From Propionibacteriaceae bacterium (lineage in GTDB: Bacteria > Actinomycetota > Actinomycetes > Propionibacteriales > Propionibacteriaceae): a DNA stretch of 10,548 nt. The translations under genes and the position numbers were made by a program. This document shows positions 1 to 6,155 of the stretch, in pieces. Position 1 is the stretch's first letter. Each line of letters opens with the position of its first letter. The stretch covers positions 1 through 10,548 of the forward strand of contig JAGQUI010000059.1 of NCBI GenBank assembly GCA_020438595.1, read 5' to 3'. The notes below the pieces were generated by a model. That model did no database searches, was not told the origin of the DNA, and saw only the letters and a list, made by a program, of their open reading frames with translations.

Positions 1-409
1 CGCCACTTGCGGGGACGCCATTTCAGCTTGCGCGCGATCCGGCACGTCGCACGCTGAGGGCGGATCCCCATCGGGCCGGGATGTTCCCTGGCGTTACGCG
101 CCGACGCGACCGCCTTCGGTCACGGGATGTTGCTGGTTTCGCGTCCACGCGGGCCTCGCCGATTCTAGAATTCTGGTGAGGGCCGGGCATCTCGAATGCG
201 GCCCGGCCGGATGGTTGCGTCAAGACGCCACCTCCCGGGGTGGCTGCCCACGAGCCGGCATCGCCGCGTGTCGATGGCTTCGTGCCGACCCACCACGCCA
301 CTGGCCCGCCATTGCGGTCAGTGGAGACCCCCACCGGTGAGCCTCACCCCGCACGAACAGAGGGCGCCCGCCGCGCGGGGATTCGTCATCGGAGGCAAGG
401 AGGCCTGCG
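1..409. other. Left-edge region without a supported gene
   Basis: No reading frame here has both a credible ribosome binding site and a recognisable protein. The region holds a cluster of short palindromes that is AT-rich for this DNA: ATTCTAGAAT at 162-171 overlapping AGAATTCT at 167-174. Just after it is a GC-rich hairpin, with arms GGCCGGGC at 181-188 and GCCCGGCC at 201-208 and a 12-nt loop. These may be regulatory or may mark the end of an upstream gene, but nothing decides it. The promoter of the hydrolase gene at 410 should lie in the right part of this stretch; I could not identify it. Confidence 0.5.
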
Positions 410-1462
410 ATGTCAGACAAGCATTCTGGACGGTCGGTCGGTCGGATCGTGGCGCGGGTCGCGCTGGTGACCGGAAGCGTCATCCTCGGCATCCTGATGA
501 TCGCGGGCGTGTTGTTGGGCACGCCGGTTCTGGACCCGTCGTTGACGTCGAGCGCGAGCCCGGTCGCGGCGTACACCGACGCGGTGGCCCGGATCGACGC
601 GGTCGCGACACAGGAGAGCGACCTGCCGCTGCTGCCCCGCGCCCACAGCTACGCCCTGTTGACCGGCCAGACCACCCCGACCGCCGTGGTCATCTTCCAC
701 GGCTACTGCAACACCCCTGACGAGTTCCGGCTGGTCGCCCAGGCATACCGTGACCAGGGCGACAACGTGTGGGTGCCGCGGCTGCCCCACCACGGCCTGG
801 CCGACAAGTTCACCGACGAGTTCTCCCAGCTGACCGCCGAGGAACTCCGCGACTTCGCCGACGACCAGATCGACATCGCCGCCGGCCTGGGCGAGAAGGT
901 GCTGGTGATGGGGCTGTCCGGCGGCGGATCCGTGGCCCTCTGGACCGGACTCGAGCGCCCGGAGGTCACCCGCACGGTCCTGATCTCCCCGATGCTGCAG
1001 CCGATCGGCTACTCAGAGTGGGCCGTCCCGCCGATCGTGCGGGCCCTGCGGCTGTCGCCGGTCGACTCCTACGCCTGGTACAACGCCGAGAAGCAGGCCG
1101 ACAACGTCGAGGGCATGATCTACCCGCGCTACTCGCTCAAGGGCGTCGCCGCAATCCTCGGCATGCGGATCTGGGCCCAGTCGAAAACCGGCGGGACGGA
1201 GACGCCAATGCAGGCATCGGTGCTGCTGATCCGCAACGACGGCGACCAGACCGTCGACGCCGACTTCAACCAGAACCTGCTCACCCAACTCACGGCCCCC
1301 GACGGGCTCGAGGTCTACCGGATCCCGGCCAGCGCCGGCCTGCTCCACGACCTGATCGCCCCCGACCCCGAATTCAACACCGACGCCCAGGTCACCGAGT
1401 CCTACGGCCAACTCGAACAAGCCCTCGGCATCCCCATGCCCGACCCACTCCAAACCCGATAG
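410..1462 (+). CDS. Membrane-anchored alpha/beta hydrolase
   Basis: A 350-residue protein of the alpha/beta hydrolase (serine hydrolase) fold. Residues about 12-36 form one hydrophobic helix after a basic N-terminus (RSVGRIVARV), so it is probably an N-terminal membrane anchor or uncleaved signal with the enzyme domain outside. HGYCNTPDEF at 97-106 is the oxyanion-hole strand and turn. GLSGGG at 168-173 is the nucleophile elbow with Ser170. Asp277, Asp279 or Asp283 is the likely acid, and His313 in GLLHDL the likely base. The order and spacing fit a lipase/esterase-like member; the substrate cannot be read from sequence. The ATG at 410 is preceded by AAGGAGG about 6 nt upstream, which supports this start. 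It is a single gene: the next gene is convergent. The call to the fold is firm; esterase, thioesterase or peptidase activity is open. Confidence 0.9.
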   Translation: MSDKHSGRSVGRIVARVALVTGSVILGILMIAGVLLGTPVLDPSLTSSASPVAAYTDAVARIDAVATQESDLPLLPRAHSYALLTGQTTPTAVVIFHGYCNTPDEFRLVAQAYRDQGDNVWVPRLPHHGLADKFTDEFSQLTAEELRDFADDQIDIAAGLGEKVLVMGLSGGGSVALWTGLERPEVTRTVLISPMLQPIGYSEWAVPPIVRALRLSPVDSYAWYNAEKQADNVEGMIYPRYSLKGVAAILGMRIWAQSKTGGTETPMQASVLLIRNDGDQTVDADFNQNLLTQLTAPDGLEVYRIPASAGLLHDLIAPDPEFNTDAQVTESYGQLEQALGIPMPDPLQTR

Positions 1463-1464
1463 AC

Positions 1465-1478
1465 GCCGATTCGTCGGC
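1465..1478 (+). terminator. Possible terminator hairpin after the hydrolase
   Basis: Directly after the TAG stop of the hydrolase is a perfect 5-bp stem, GCCGA and TCGGC, closed by the very stable TTCG tetraloop. No T-run follows, as is common for hairpins in GC-rich actinobacteria, so termination is an inference from position and loop type. Confidence 0.4.
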
Positions 1479-1528
1479 ACGACCGGCTGGAGGACCAAGG
1501 CCGCCCGTGCGGCGCGAGCACCCCACTG

Positions 1529-1558
1529 AGACAGAACTGTCTACGAAGGTCCGAGACA
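1529..1558. repeat. Nested TGTCT/AGACA palindromes, possible insertion-sequence end relic
   Basis: Between the convergent hydrolase and AbiEii genes lies AGACAG-AA-CTGTCT (1529-1542), a perfect 6-bp inverted repeat. A second inverted pair, TGTCT (1538-1542) and AGACA (1554-1558), shares one arm with it. TGTCT-type termini with AGACA nearby resemble ends of IS481-type elements in actinobacteria, but no transposase is present. It could equally be a regulatory palindrome or a convergent terminator region. The rest of 1463-1598 shows nothing else. Confidence 0.3.
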
Positions 1559-1598
1559 TGGCACGAGATCGCTGGACTGATTCGGAGGGGGCATCTGG

Positions 1599-2537
1599 CT
1601 AGGCCTTGTCGATTCGGTCGATCCAGGTGTTCAGGGTCGTGATCGCGTCATCGAGTTCCACGTGGAGGTCGGCCGACTCGGCGGCTCTGGCGTAGTCGTC
1701 GACCCAGTGGGGGTGGGACGTCAGTTGGGGTGGCCATGCTCGGGGTGTTCTTCCGAGGGCCTGGGCTTCGGTTGCTCGTGCCGTGAAGATGTCGACGGCC
1801 GCGTCCCGGATCTCTGCCCGCGTGGGCGAGCCCTCATCCTCAACGAGGGTCTTGAGCAGCAGCAGGTCCACCACGTCGCGGGCGCGGTCGTTCACCGAGT
1901 GCGGCGGGTCGTGCGGGTCGGAGGAGGCGTGCAGCTTCTGTGCGATTTGGTAGCGCATCGCCAGACCGACAAGAACATCGGGGCCGGGCAGGCCGAACCC
2001 GGCAAGCTCCGGTGCGGGGAACGCCTCCCCGGCCTCCCCGGCGGACCCCTCGTCCGGCGAGAGCTCGACCTGCACCCGTCGCCAGGTCACCCCTCGCAGC
2101 GTCAGCGTCACCTGGAAGCGACGCGGCTTGACCAACCGCGCCGGAGTGTCGATGACCTCGATCTCGCCGCGCCGGAACCCGAGCGGTCCCCACGGCTGGG
2201 ACAAGGTGGCGTCCAGATCGGCGAGGAAGGCATCAATGTCACCCAGAACCAGGCCGTCCAGGTCCTTGGTCGCCCGGGTGGGCATCGCCAGCCGGTGCTG
2301 AAGCATCGTGCCGCCCTTGAGCAGGAACCGGCTCTGCCCGTCAGCTGCCACCGCCCGCTGGAGCGCGGCCGTCACGATCGTTGACGCGATCAGCCAGCCC
2401 AACCGTCCACCACCCTCGACACCCAGGTCTCTCTCTGCCTTGGTGATCCAGTTGTTCAGGACGGTCGCCGAGTTCGGCTGCTTCCCCTTCGGGATCAGCG
2501 TGCGAAGCCGGGAACTCAGATCAGGACTGTCGGACAT
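1599..2537 (-). CDS. Type IV toxin-antitoxin toxin, AbiEii-family nucleotidyltransferase
   Basis: A 312-residue AbiEii/AbiGii (MenT-like) toxin. These are DNA polymerase beta-type nucleotidyltransferases; characterised mycobacterial members block growth by adding nucleotides to tRNA 3' ends, and AbiE systems can act as phage abortive infection. Visible motifs are, in order: KGGT at 74-77 followed by DLD at 92-94 (motif I, metal-binding Asp92 and Asp94); VELS near 157-160 (motif II); QIAQKLHA at 197-204 with Lys201 (motif III); and RARDVVDLL at 218-226 (motif IV). The Glu usual four residues before the motif III lysine is Gln197 here, which may be a subfamily trait. All other key residues are present, so the enzyme looks intact. 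The start ATG at 2537 lies inside the end of the antitoxin gene (17-bp overlap), the usual AbiE bicistronic order, antitoxin first. The target RNA is not known from sequence. Confidence 0.92.
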   Translation of the reverse strand: MSDSPDLSSRLRTLIPKGKQPNSATVLNNWITKAERDLGVEGGGRLGWLIASTIVTAALQRAVAADGQSRFLLKGGTMLQHRLAMPTRATKDLDGLVLGDIDAFLADLDATLSQPWGPLGFRRGEIEVIDTPARLVKPRRFQVTLTLRGVTWRRVQVELSPDEGSAGEAGEAFPAPELAGFGLPGPDVLVGLAMRYQIAQKLHASSDPHDPPHSVNDRARDVVDLLLLKTLVEDEGSPTRAEIRDAAVDIFTARATEAQALGRTPRAWPPQLTSHPHWVDDYARAAESADLHVELDDAITTLNTWIDRIDKA

Positions 2538-3093
2538 AGCGCGCTTCCAGCAGCTGAGTGAGCCCCTCCAACTCGGCGGCGGGGACCAGGCCGATACGGG
2601 CCGAGCGTTCGATCGCCTGGCGGATCAGGTAGGTGGGCACCCCCGAGGCCAGGCACTGCCGGATCGCCGTCGCCGCCGTCACAGTGGGGATCCCCTCCCA
2701 CCAGGTCACCTGTTCCGGCAGCAAGTCCTGATGGTGCACGGTGTAGCCGTGCGGGATCTGCCGGGTGATGCGGCGACGGGCAGCGACGGTCAGGTGGATC
2801 CGGTCGGGATTGATGTCGCTGATCTCCCACGCGTCCAGCGCCGAGTCATGACTCACGCAGGCCTCCGGGAAACCCGTCCACAGCACGGCCTGCATGAACG
2901 AGTCATACTGTGTCGCCGGCACCTGGGGCACCCGGAACAGGCCGCGAGAGATCTTCTCCAGGCGGTCACGCCGGACCATCATGCTCAACGACGCCAGAGA
3001 GACCCCTGACTCGACGGCCTGGGCCGACGTGACCAGGCCATGCTGGTCGACGGCGATCTCCCGCAGCCTTTCCAGGTCAGTCAGCACACTCAT
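2521..3093 (-). CDS. Type IV toxin-antitoxin antitoxin, AbiEi-family regulator
   Basis: A 190-residue AbiEi antitoxin. The N-terminal part (about 5-55, from LERLREIAVDQHGLVTSAQA to SRGLFRVP) is the winged-helix domain typical of AbiEi. In it, GLVTSAQAVESGVS gives the first helices, and the basic stretch MVRRDRLEKISRGLFRV ends in the wing. The C-terminal half contains HDSALDAWEISD and IHLTV, as in the AbiEi C-terminal domain that serves the antitoxin function. Known AbiEi proteins bind inverted repeats in their own promoter and repress the operon. Here an inverted repeat sits directly upstream. The ATG at 3093 has no Shine-Dalgarno sequence but has a -10 box placed for a leaderless transcript. 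It overlaps the toxin gene by 17 bp, indicating coupled expression. In type IV systems the antitoxin need not contact the toxin protein. Confidence 0.9.
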   Translation of the reverse strand: MSVLTDLERLREIAVDQHGLVTSAQAVESGVSLASLSMMVRRDRLEKISRGLFRVPQVPATQYDSFMQAVLWTGFPEACVSHDSALDAWEISDINPDRIHLTVAARRRITRQIPHGYTVHHQDLLPEQVTWWEGIPTVTAATAIRQCLASGVPTYLIRQAIERSARIGLVPAAELEGLTQLLEARYVRQS

Positions 3094-3099
3094 GCATGA

Positions 3100-3117
3100 A
3101 GATTAACACGACGTTAA
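3100..3117 (-). promoter_or_regulatory. AbiE promoter -10 box with overlapping operator palindrome
   Basis: Read on the minus strand, TAATCT (plus positions 3105 down to 3100) matches the TAnnnT -10 consensus and lies at -12 to -7 relative to the AbiEi ATG. This is the position expected if the mRNA starts at the A of the ATG. Overlapping it is a perfect inverted repeat, TTAAC-GTCGT-GTTAA (3103-3117). No good -35 box is visible at 16-18 bp spacing. The inference is that AbiEi binds the palindrome and covers the -10 box, giving autorepression. Confidence 0.5.
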
Positions 3118-3240
3118 GGTATGCGTGCTGTGGCAGCTCATCCAACCAGGACCGGCCGTGCAGTCCTGAGGCTGATCCTGAACCCCCGGGACGGGGGCCG
3201 GCTCGGGCACCAGGCTGTCCGAACCCAGACGGCTTGTCTT

Positions 3241-3431
3241 GGCCAGCAATTGTCTCAATACGCCAGCGTTCGCGGCCGTACGCAGGGGTCCAGTCGAACG
3301 GTGAAACGGCTAGCCACGGGCATGTCCGGACAACGGCGAACACCCATCCGCCCAGTTGGAAAGCGGGTTGGGTTCACGCCCTCACGAGTTCGAATCTCGT
3401 ATCCTCCGCCACCTGACTAGGGGAAACGCTC
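3241..3431 (+). repeat. Direct repeat copy A (tRNA-Ser attachment-like)
   Basis: By hand alignment this segment matches 8208-8398 at 164 of 191 positions with no insertion or deletion. The left part (3241-3350) differs at 24 positions, while the right part (3351-3431) differs at only 3. The run 3362-3409 is fully identical. The right part is the tRNA-Ser 3' portion plus 20 bp downstream, ending inside the left arm of the hairpin at 3422-3462. The left arm is not tRNA; it reads openly as codons PAIVSIRQRSRPYAGVQS, see findings. The preceding spacer (3118-3240) contains only a 5-bp hairpin at 3183-3197. Confidence 0.85.
3354..3411 (+). pseudogene. 3' fragment of a tRNA-Ser gene, copy A
   Basis: The sequence reproduces the 3' half of an actinobacterial serine tRNA from the anticodon loop on. 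TTGGAAA (anticodon GGA) is followed by the long variable arm GTTGGGTTCACGCCCTC. The T arm is ACGAG-TTCGAAT-CTCGT (3384-3400). The acceptor strand ATCCTCC (3401-3407), a G, and an encoded CCA (3409-3411) complete it. The 5' half is missing: no GGAGGAT to pair with the acceptor strand occurs in the preceding 100 bp, and the base before the anticodon loop cannot pair. It is a fragment, not a working gene, as expected of an attachment-site remnant. Confidence 0.75.
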
Positions 3432-3462
3432 CGACCGCGAGGTTCGCGGGAGGAGCGTTTCC
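3422..3462. terminator. Strong two-part hairpin after tRNA-Ser fragment A
   Basis: The arms GGAAACGCTCC (3422-3432) and GGAGCGTTTCC (3452-3462) pair perfectly over 11 bp. Inside them CCGCGA (3435-3440) pairs with TCGCGG (3444-3449) over a GGT loop. This is placed like the natural terminator of the tRNA-Ser gene. It may act in both directions and also end transcripts coming from the right. A short T-run (3477-3481) follows at a distance. Confidence 0.7.
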
Positions 3463-3724
3463 GGCGTCTTGGGCAGATTTTGGCCCAACTGCCAGGCTGC
3501 TGATCCGGCCGGGGGCGGACAGCCACGGACGGGCGCGAACGACTTGGGGGATTCGAGGGCTTGGTGGACGCTTGCTCGGCGAGAAGCGGGCGCTGTTCCC
3601 GTGCTGTGAGTGGCGACCGGCCCAGATCAGCCTCAAGAAAGGACTGCCGCATGGATCGTCGTCGATCCCGCTGACGTGTGGCTCTGCGCACCCACGACCT
3701 GGAGGGATTGGCCAGCAAGGGGCG
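3463..3724. other. Spacer between hairpin and PRD regulator
   Basis: I see no gene here. A perfect 6-bp hairpin, GGATCG-TCGT-CGATCC (3653-3668), lies about 57 bp beyond the stop of the minus-strand PRD regulator and could be its terminator; in that direction it is followed by a pyrimidine-rich stretch. An AAAGGA plus ATG at 3651 opens only a 7-codon frame, which I do not count as a gene. Confidence 0.4.
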
Positions 3725-5629
3725 TTAGCCGGGTTTGCGTGAGCGGGAGAAGTGGTCTGCGAGGTAGTCGCTGAACGCCTCGAAGTCGCGCTTGGCTCGG
3801 AGCTCGCCGAACAGTTGGGGGTCACCGAGGAGCTGGACGAGCTGTTGGTAGAACCAGGTGAAGTCGACCAAGTCGTCCTCGTTCAGCGCCAGCATGAGTA
3901 CGAGGGCCACCTCGGTGTCGCCCCACCTGACGGGGGCTCGAGGGATGAGCACAGCGATGACGGCCTCGTTGGCGATGAATTCCATCGAGTGCGGGACCGC
4001 GAATCGGTGTGCGAACGCGGTGGAGGAATAGGCCTCCCGCACCCGGACGCTCTGGGTGTAGCTGGTGGGTACCTTGCCCGTTGCGATGAGTTGCTGGCAG
4101 AGGAAGTCGATCACCTCCTCGGAGTCTCTGTGCGGGGTGTCGGCGAAGAACAGTCGGGGGTCGAGGAAGCGGGCGAGCGCGGATCGGGTCCGGGTCCTGA
4201 GGTGCGCGTTCCTGATTTCGGAGAGCTGGGTGCGCACCTTCTCCAGGTCGAGGTCGGAGCAGATGGCGCTGATCTCGGCGACCGGACGCTGGCCGGTACC
4301 GCTTCCGATCGTAGATACGACCAGTTCGCAGTCGGTCGCCTCGGCCGCGGCGATGGTCGACACCACGTCCACGATGGCGATCTTCTCGCCGAACTGCTCG
4401 ACCATGCGTGCGAGGAGCCACTCCTGCAGGGTCTGGTAGCGGGGGCACACCAGTGTCACCGCGATGGTGTCTGCGTCGTCGCGCTGGCTGGCGTACAGGC
4501 CGAGGTAGATCGCAAACAGACTGATTTCGTCGTCGCTGACCTGCACGCCGAGCGCGCTGGAGATCTGGTGGGCAAGGTAGACCGCGACGTCGTATAGGTA
4601 CGGCGATCGTGTGCGCAGAGACTCCCGCAGGCCGTTGCGGAAGTACACCAGTGTGGCCTTGCGAGCGAAGAACCTCCGAGTGTGCTCGATGATGCTGGCC
4701 ACGAGCCGGTCCCGCTGGGCCTGGAGGTCGAAGTGCCGGATGCAATCCTCGACAGCGCGGGTCACCACCGCGCCGATCCCGGCCTCATCGGGGAGTTCCC
4801 CGGTCCGGTCGGCGGCCAGGCCGCTGTCCAGCACCACCCAGACGAGACGGCGCAGATAGACGCGATCGCCGGGGCTGATCATGCGGGTGGGAAACGCCCG
4901 GACGATCTCCTCGACCACCTGCTCAGACGGCGTTCGGTCCCCGTTCGGCGCCGGTTCGACGTGGGCGGCCTCGACGGGGTGGTCGGCCCGTTGCAGGCAG
5001 ATCGCCAGGTTCACCACCAGGTTCTGCCATGCGATGTCGTCGGTGTGGGGACGCTCGTCACCGAGTCCCCGCGCAAGCGCGGCCTCGACCTCGTCGAGGT
5101 CGACCTCGGGCAGGAGCCGGCGCAGCTTCCACTCCGCACCGATCGAAGCGTTGCCCGCCTCTCGGACCAACCCGCCGAGCACCCGACGCCGGTCCAGCTC
5201 GGACCCGTCGACGGTGATCCTCGATCCGCTCACCGAGACGGTCAAGCCGTGCGCGCTCACCCGGGAGGCCAGCCGGGCTGTGGCAGAGCGCACCGCTGAC
5301 TCGCTCAGGTAGCAGTCGCGGGCAACGTCGTAAATGTCGGCTGTGGTGAGATCAAGCAGATGGACGAGGAGTCGCTCGTCGTCCTCGAGCACGCTGGAGA
5401 CCGGCGATGCCGCGCCGAGCACCTGCCCGTAGGCAACCAGATTGAGGGAGTAACCACCGGCGTCGGACTCGATCAGCGGGATGCCGCGGAGGCGATTGAT
5501 CCGGCCGATGTCGTAGCGCAGCGTGCGAGGGCTGACGCCGAGCAGGTCTGCGAGATGGGCGCCAACGATCGGACGCCCGGCTTCGCGGAGGACCTCGATC
5601 ACCAGCGTTTCGCGCTCGGTAAAGCTCAC
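3725..5629 (-). CDS. PRD-containing transcriptional regulator with EIIB- and EIIA-like domains (MtlR/BglG type)
   Basis: A 634-residue DNA-binding activator of the MtlR-like family, controlled by PTS phosphorylation. The domains in order are: N-terminal helix-turn-helix (about 5-60, with AHLADLLGVSPRTLRYDIGRI); a second helix-turn-helix (about 85-140); PRD1 (about 165-280); PRD2 (about 290-382); a Gat-type EIIB-like domain starting at VTLVCPRYQT with Cys395; and an EIIA type-2 domain (about 495-630) with FAVPHSM, His547 being the phospho-acceptor. In PRD1 the usual His of the HLxxxxxR pattern is Asn207. In PRD2, LAHQ keeps His354, but the usual LH late in the domain reads LYA, so Tyr replaces His. 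I chose the GTG at 5629 because AAAAGGAG lies 9 nt before it and the HTH begins at once. ATGs at 5653 and 5749 are in frame but poorly supported and would add a proline/glycine-rich leader. The gene is divergent from the PTS genes, which it probably activates. Confidence 0.9.
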   Translation of the reverse strand: MSFTERETLVIEVLREAGRPIVGAHLADLLGVSPRTLRYDIGRINRLRGIPLIESDAGGYSLNLVAYGQVLGAASPVSSVLEDDERLLVHLLDLTTADIYDVARDCYLSESAVRSATARLASRVSAHGLTVSVSGSRITVDGSELDRRRVLGGLVREAGNASIGAEWKLRRLLPEVDLDEVEAALARGLGDERPHTDDIAWQNLVVNLAICLQRADHPVEAAHVEPAPNGDRTPSEQVVEEIVRAFPTRMISPGDRVYLRRLVWVVLDSGLAADRTGELPDEAGIGAVVTRAVEDCIRHFDLQAQRDRLVASIIEHTRRFFARKATLVYFRNGLRESLRTRSPYLYDVAVYLAHQISSALGVQVSDDEISLFAIYLGLYASQRDDADTIAVTLVCPRYQTLQEWLLARMVEQFGEKIAIVDVVSTIAAAEATDCELVVSTIGSGTGQRPVAEISAICSDLDLEKVRTQLSEIRNAHLRTRTRSALARFLDPRLFFADTPHRDSEEVIDFLCQQLIATGKVPTSYTQSVRVREAYSSTAFAHRFAVPHSMEFIANEAVIAVLIPRAPVRWGDTEVALVLMLALNEDDLVDFTWFYQQLVQLLGDPQLFGELRAKRDFEAFSDYLADHFSRSRKPG

Positions 5630-5660
5630 GGCATCGTGCTCCTTTTCGATCATCGTTCCC

Positions 5661-5707
5661 TGCGGGGGAGCGGCCCCGCAACCAACGCCTTGCCGCCCCC
5701 CCGGCAA
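5661..5707. promoter_or_regulatory. Two adjacent hairpins in the divergent regulator-PTS control region
   Basis: The 176-bp spacer between the regulator and EIIB genes holds two perfect inverted repeats in a row. The first is TGCGGGG-GAGCGG-CCCCGCA (5661-5680, 7-bp arms). The second is TTGCCG-CCCCCC-CGGCAA (5690-5707, 6-bp arms). The motif CGATCATC also occurs twice in the same orientation, at 5648-5655 and 5743-5750. Either set could be operators for the PRD regulator, or a leader structure of one of the two transcripts. No confident -35/-10 pair was found. Confidence 0.4.
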
Positions 5708-5805
5708 ACGGGACTCTTGTGGGGCCCGGCCCATGAGGACGACGATCATCTCGGCACCCCGGTTCAGCGCTGACCGTCAGGGGTAGCCCAGCCGAGAGGA
5801 ACTCG

Positions 5806-6081
5806 ATGAAACGCGTACTGATCATCTGCGGCACAGGCGTCGCGACTTCGACCGTTGTCGCGACCAAGGTGCGTGACCACCTCGAGGAGATCGGCCTGGC
5901 CGCGAGCGTCAGCCAGGGCAAGGTGATGGACCTGCTCCACGGCGACGTCGACGCCGACCTCATCGTCGCCACGACCGAGGTGCCGGCAAACGTGGGCGTC
6001 CCCGTCGTCGCCGCGCTTCCGCTGTTGATCGGTATCGGCGAGGAACAGGTCTTCGAAGAGATCGACAACCACCTGAAGTAG
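5806..6081 (+). CDS. gatB: PTS galactitol-family EIIB component
   Basis: A 91-residue cytoplasmic PTS EIIB protein of the galactitol type. The N-terminus LIICGTGVATSTVV is the phosphocysteine loop of GatB-like proteins, with Cys8 as the residue that takes phosphate from EIIA and passes it to the sugar at EIIC. The length is normal for a stand-alone GatB. The rest shows the alternating strand/helix pattern of the family (VDADLIVATTEVP, VPVVAALPLLIGIGEE). The ATG at 5806 follows GAGAGGA at 6-7 nt. It is the first gene of a three-gene operon, 74 bp before EIIC. The symbol states the family; the true substrate could be galactitol, another hexitol or a pentitol, since no metabolic gene is linked. 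Confidence 0.93.
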   Translation: MKRVLIICGTGVATSTVVATKVRDHLEEIGLAASVSQGKVMDLLHGDVDADLIVATTEVPANVGVPVVAALPLLIGIGEEQVFEEIDNHLK

Positions 6082-6155
6082 CCGCCGGCTACTCCATCGG
6101 GGCCCGCTGCAACCGCGGGTACCCACTGCTCGCTCGTCCAAATCAAGGGAGAGTC

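Noticed and set aside
162..174. Heat-shock-element-like TTC/GAA pattern
   Set aside because: The spacing of the TTC and GAA units does not fit, and this element is not a known bacterial operator type.
23..334. 103-codon open frame on the minus strand at the left edge
   Set aside because: Arginine/proline-rich composition, no recognisable domain and no ribosome binding site; open frames of this size are common by chance in GC-rich DNA.
3349..3411. A complete tRNA-Ser gene in copy A or B
   Set aside because: No 5' acceptor strand or D arm is present and the anticodon stem has mismatches; only the 3' part exists.
3708..3718. TTGGCCAGCAA matching the start of repeat copy A (3239-3249) as another attachment site
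   Set aside because: Only 11 bp match and the similarity does not extend; likely chance.
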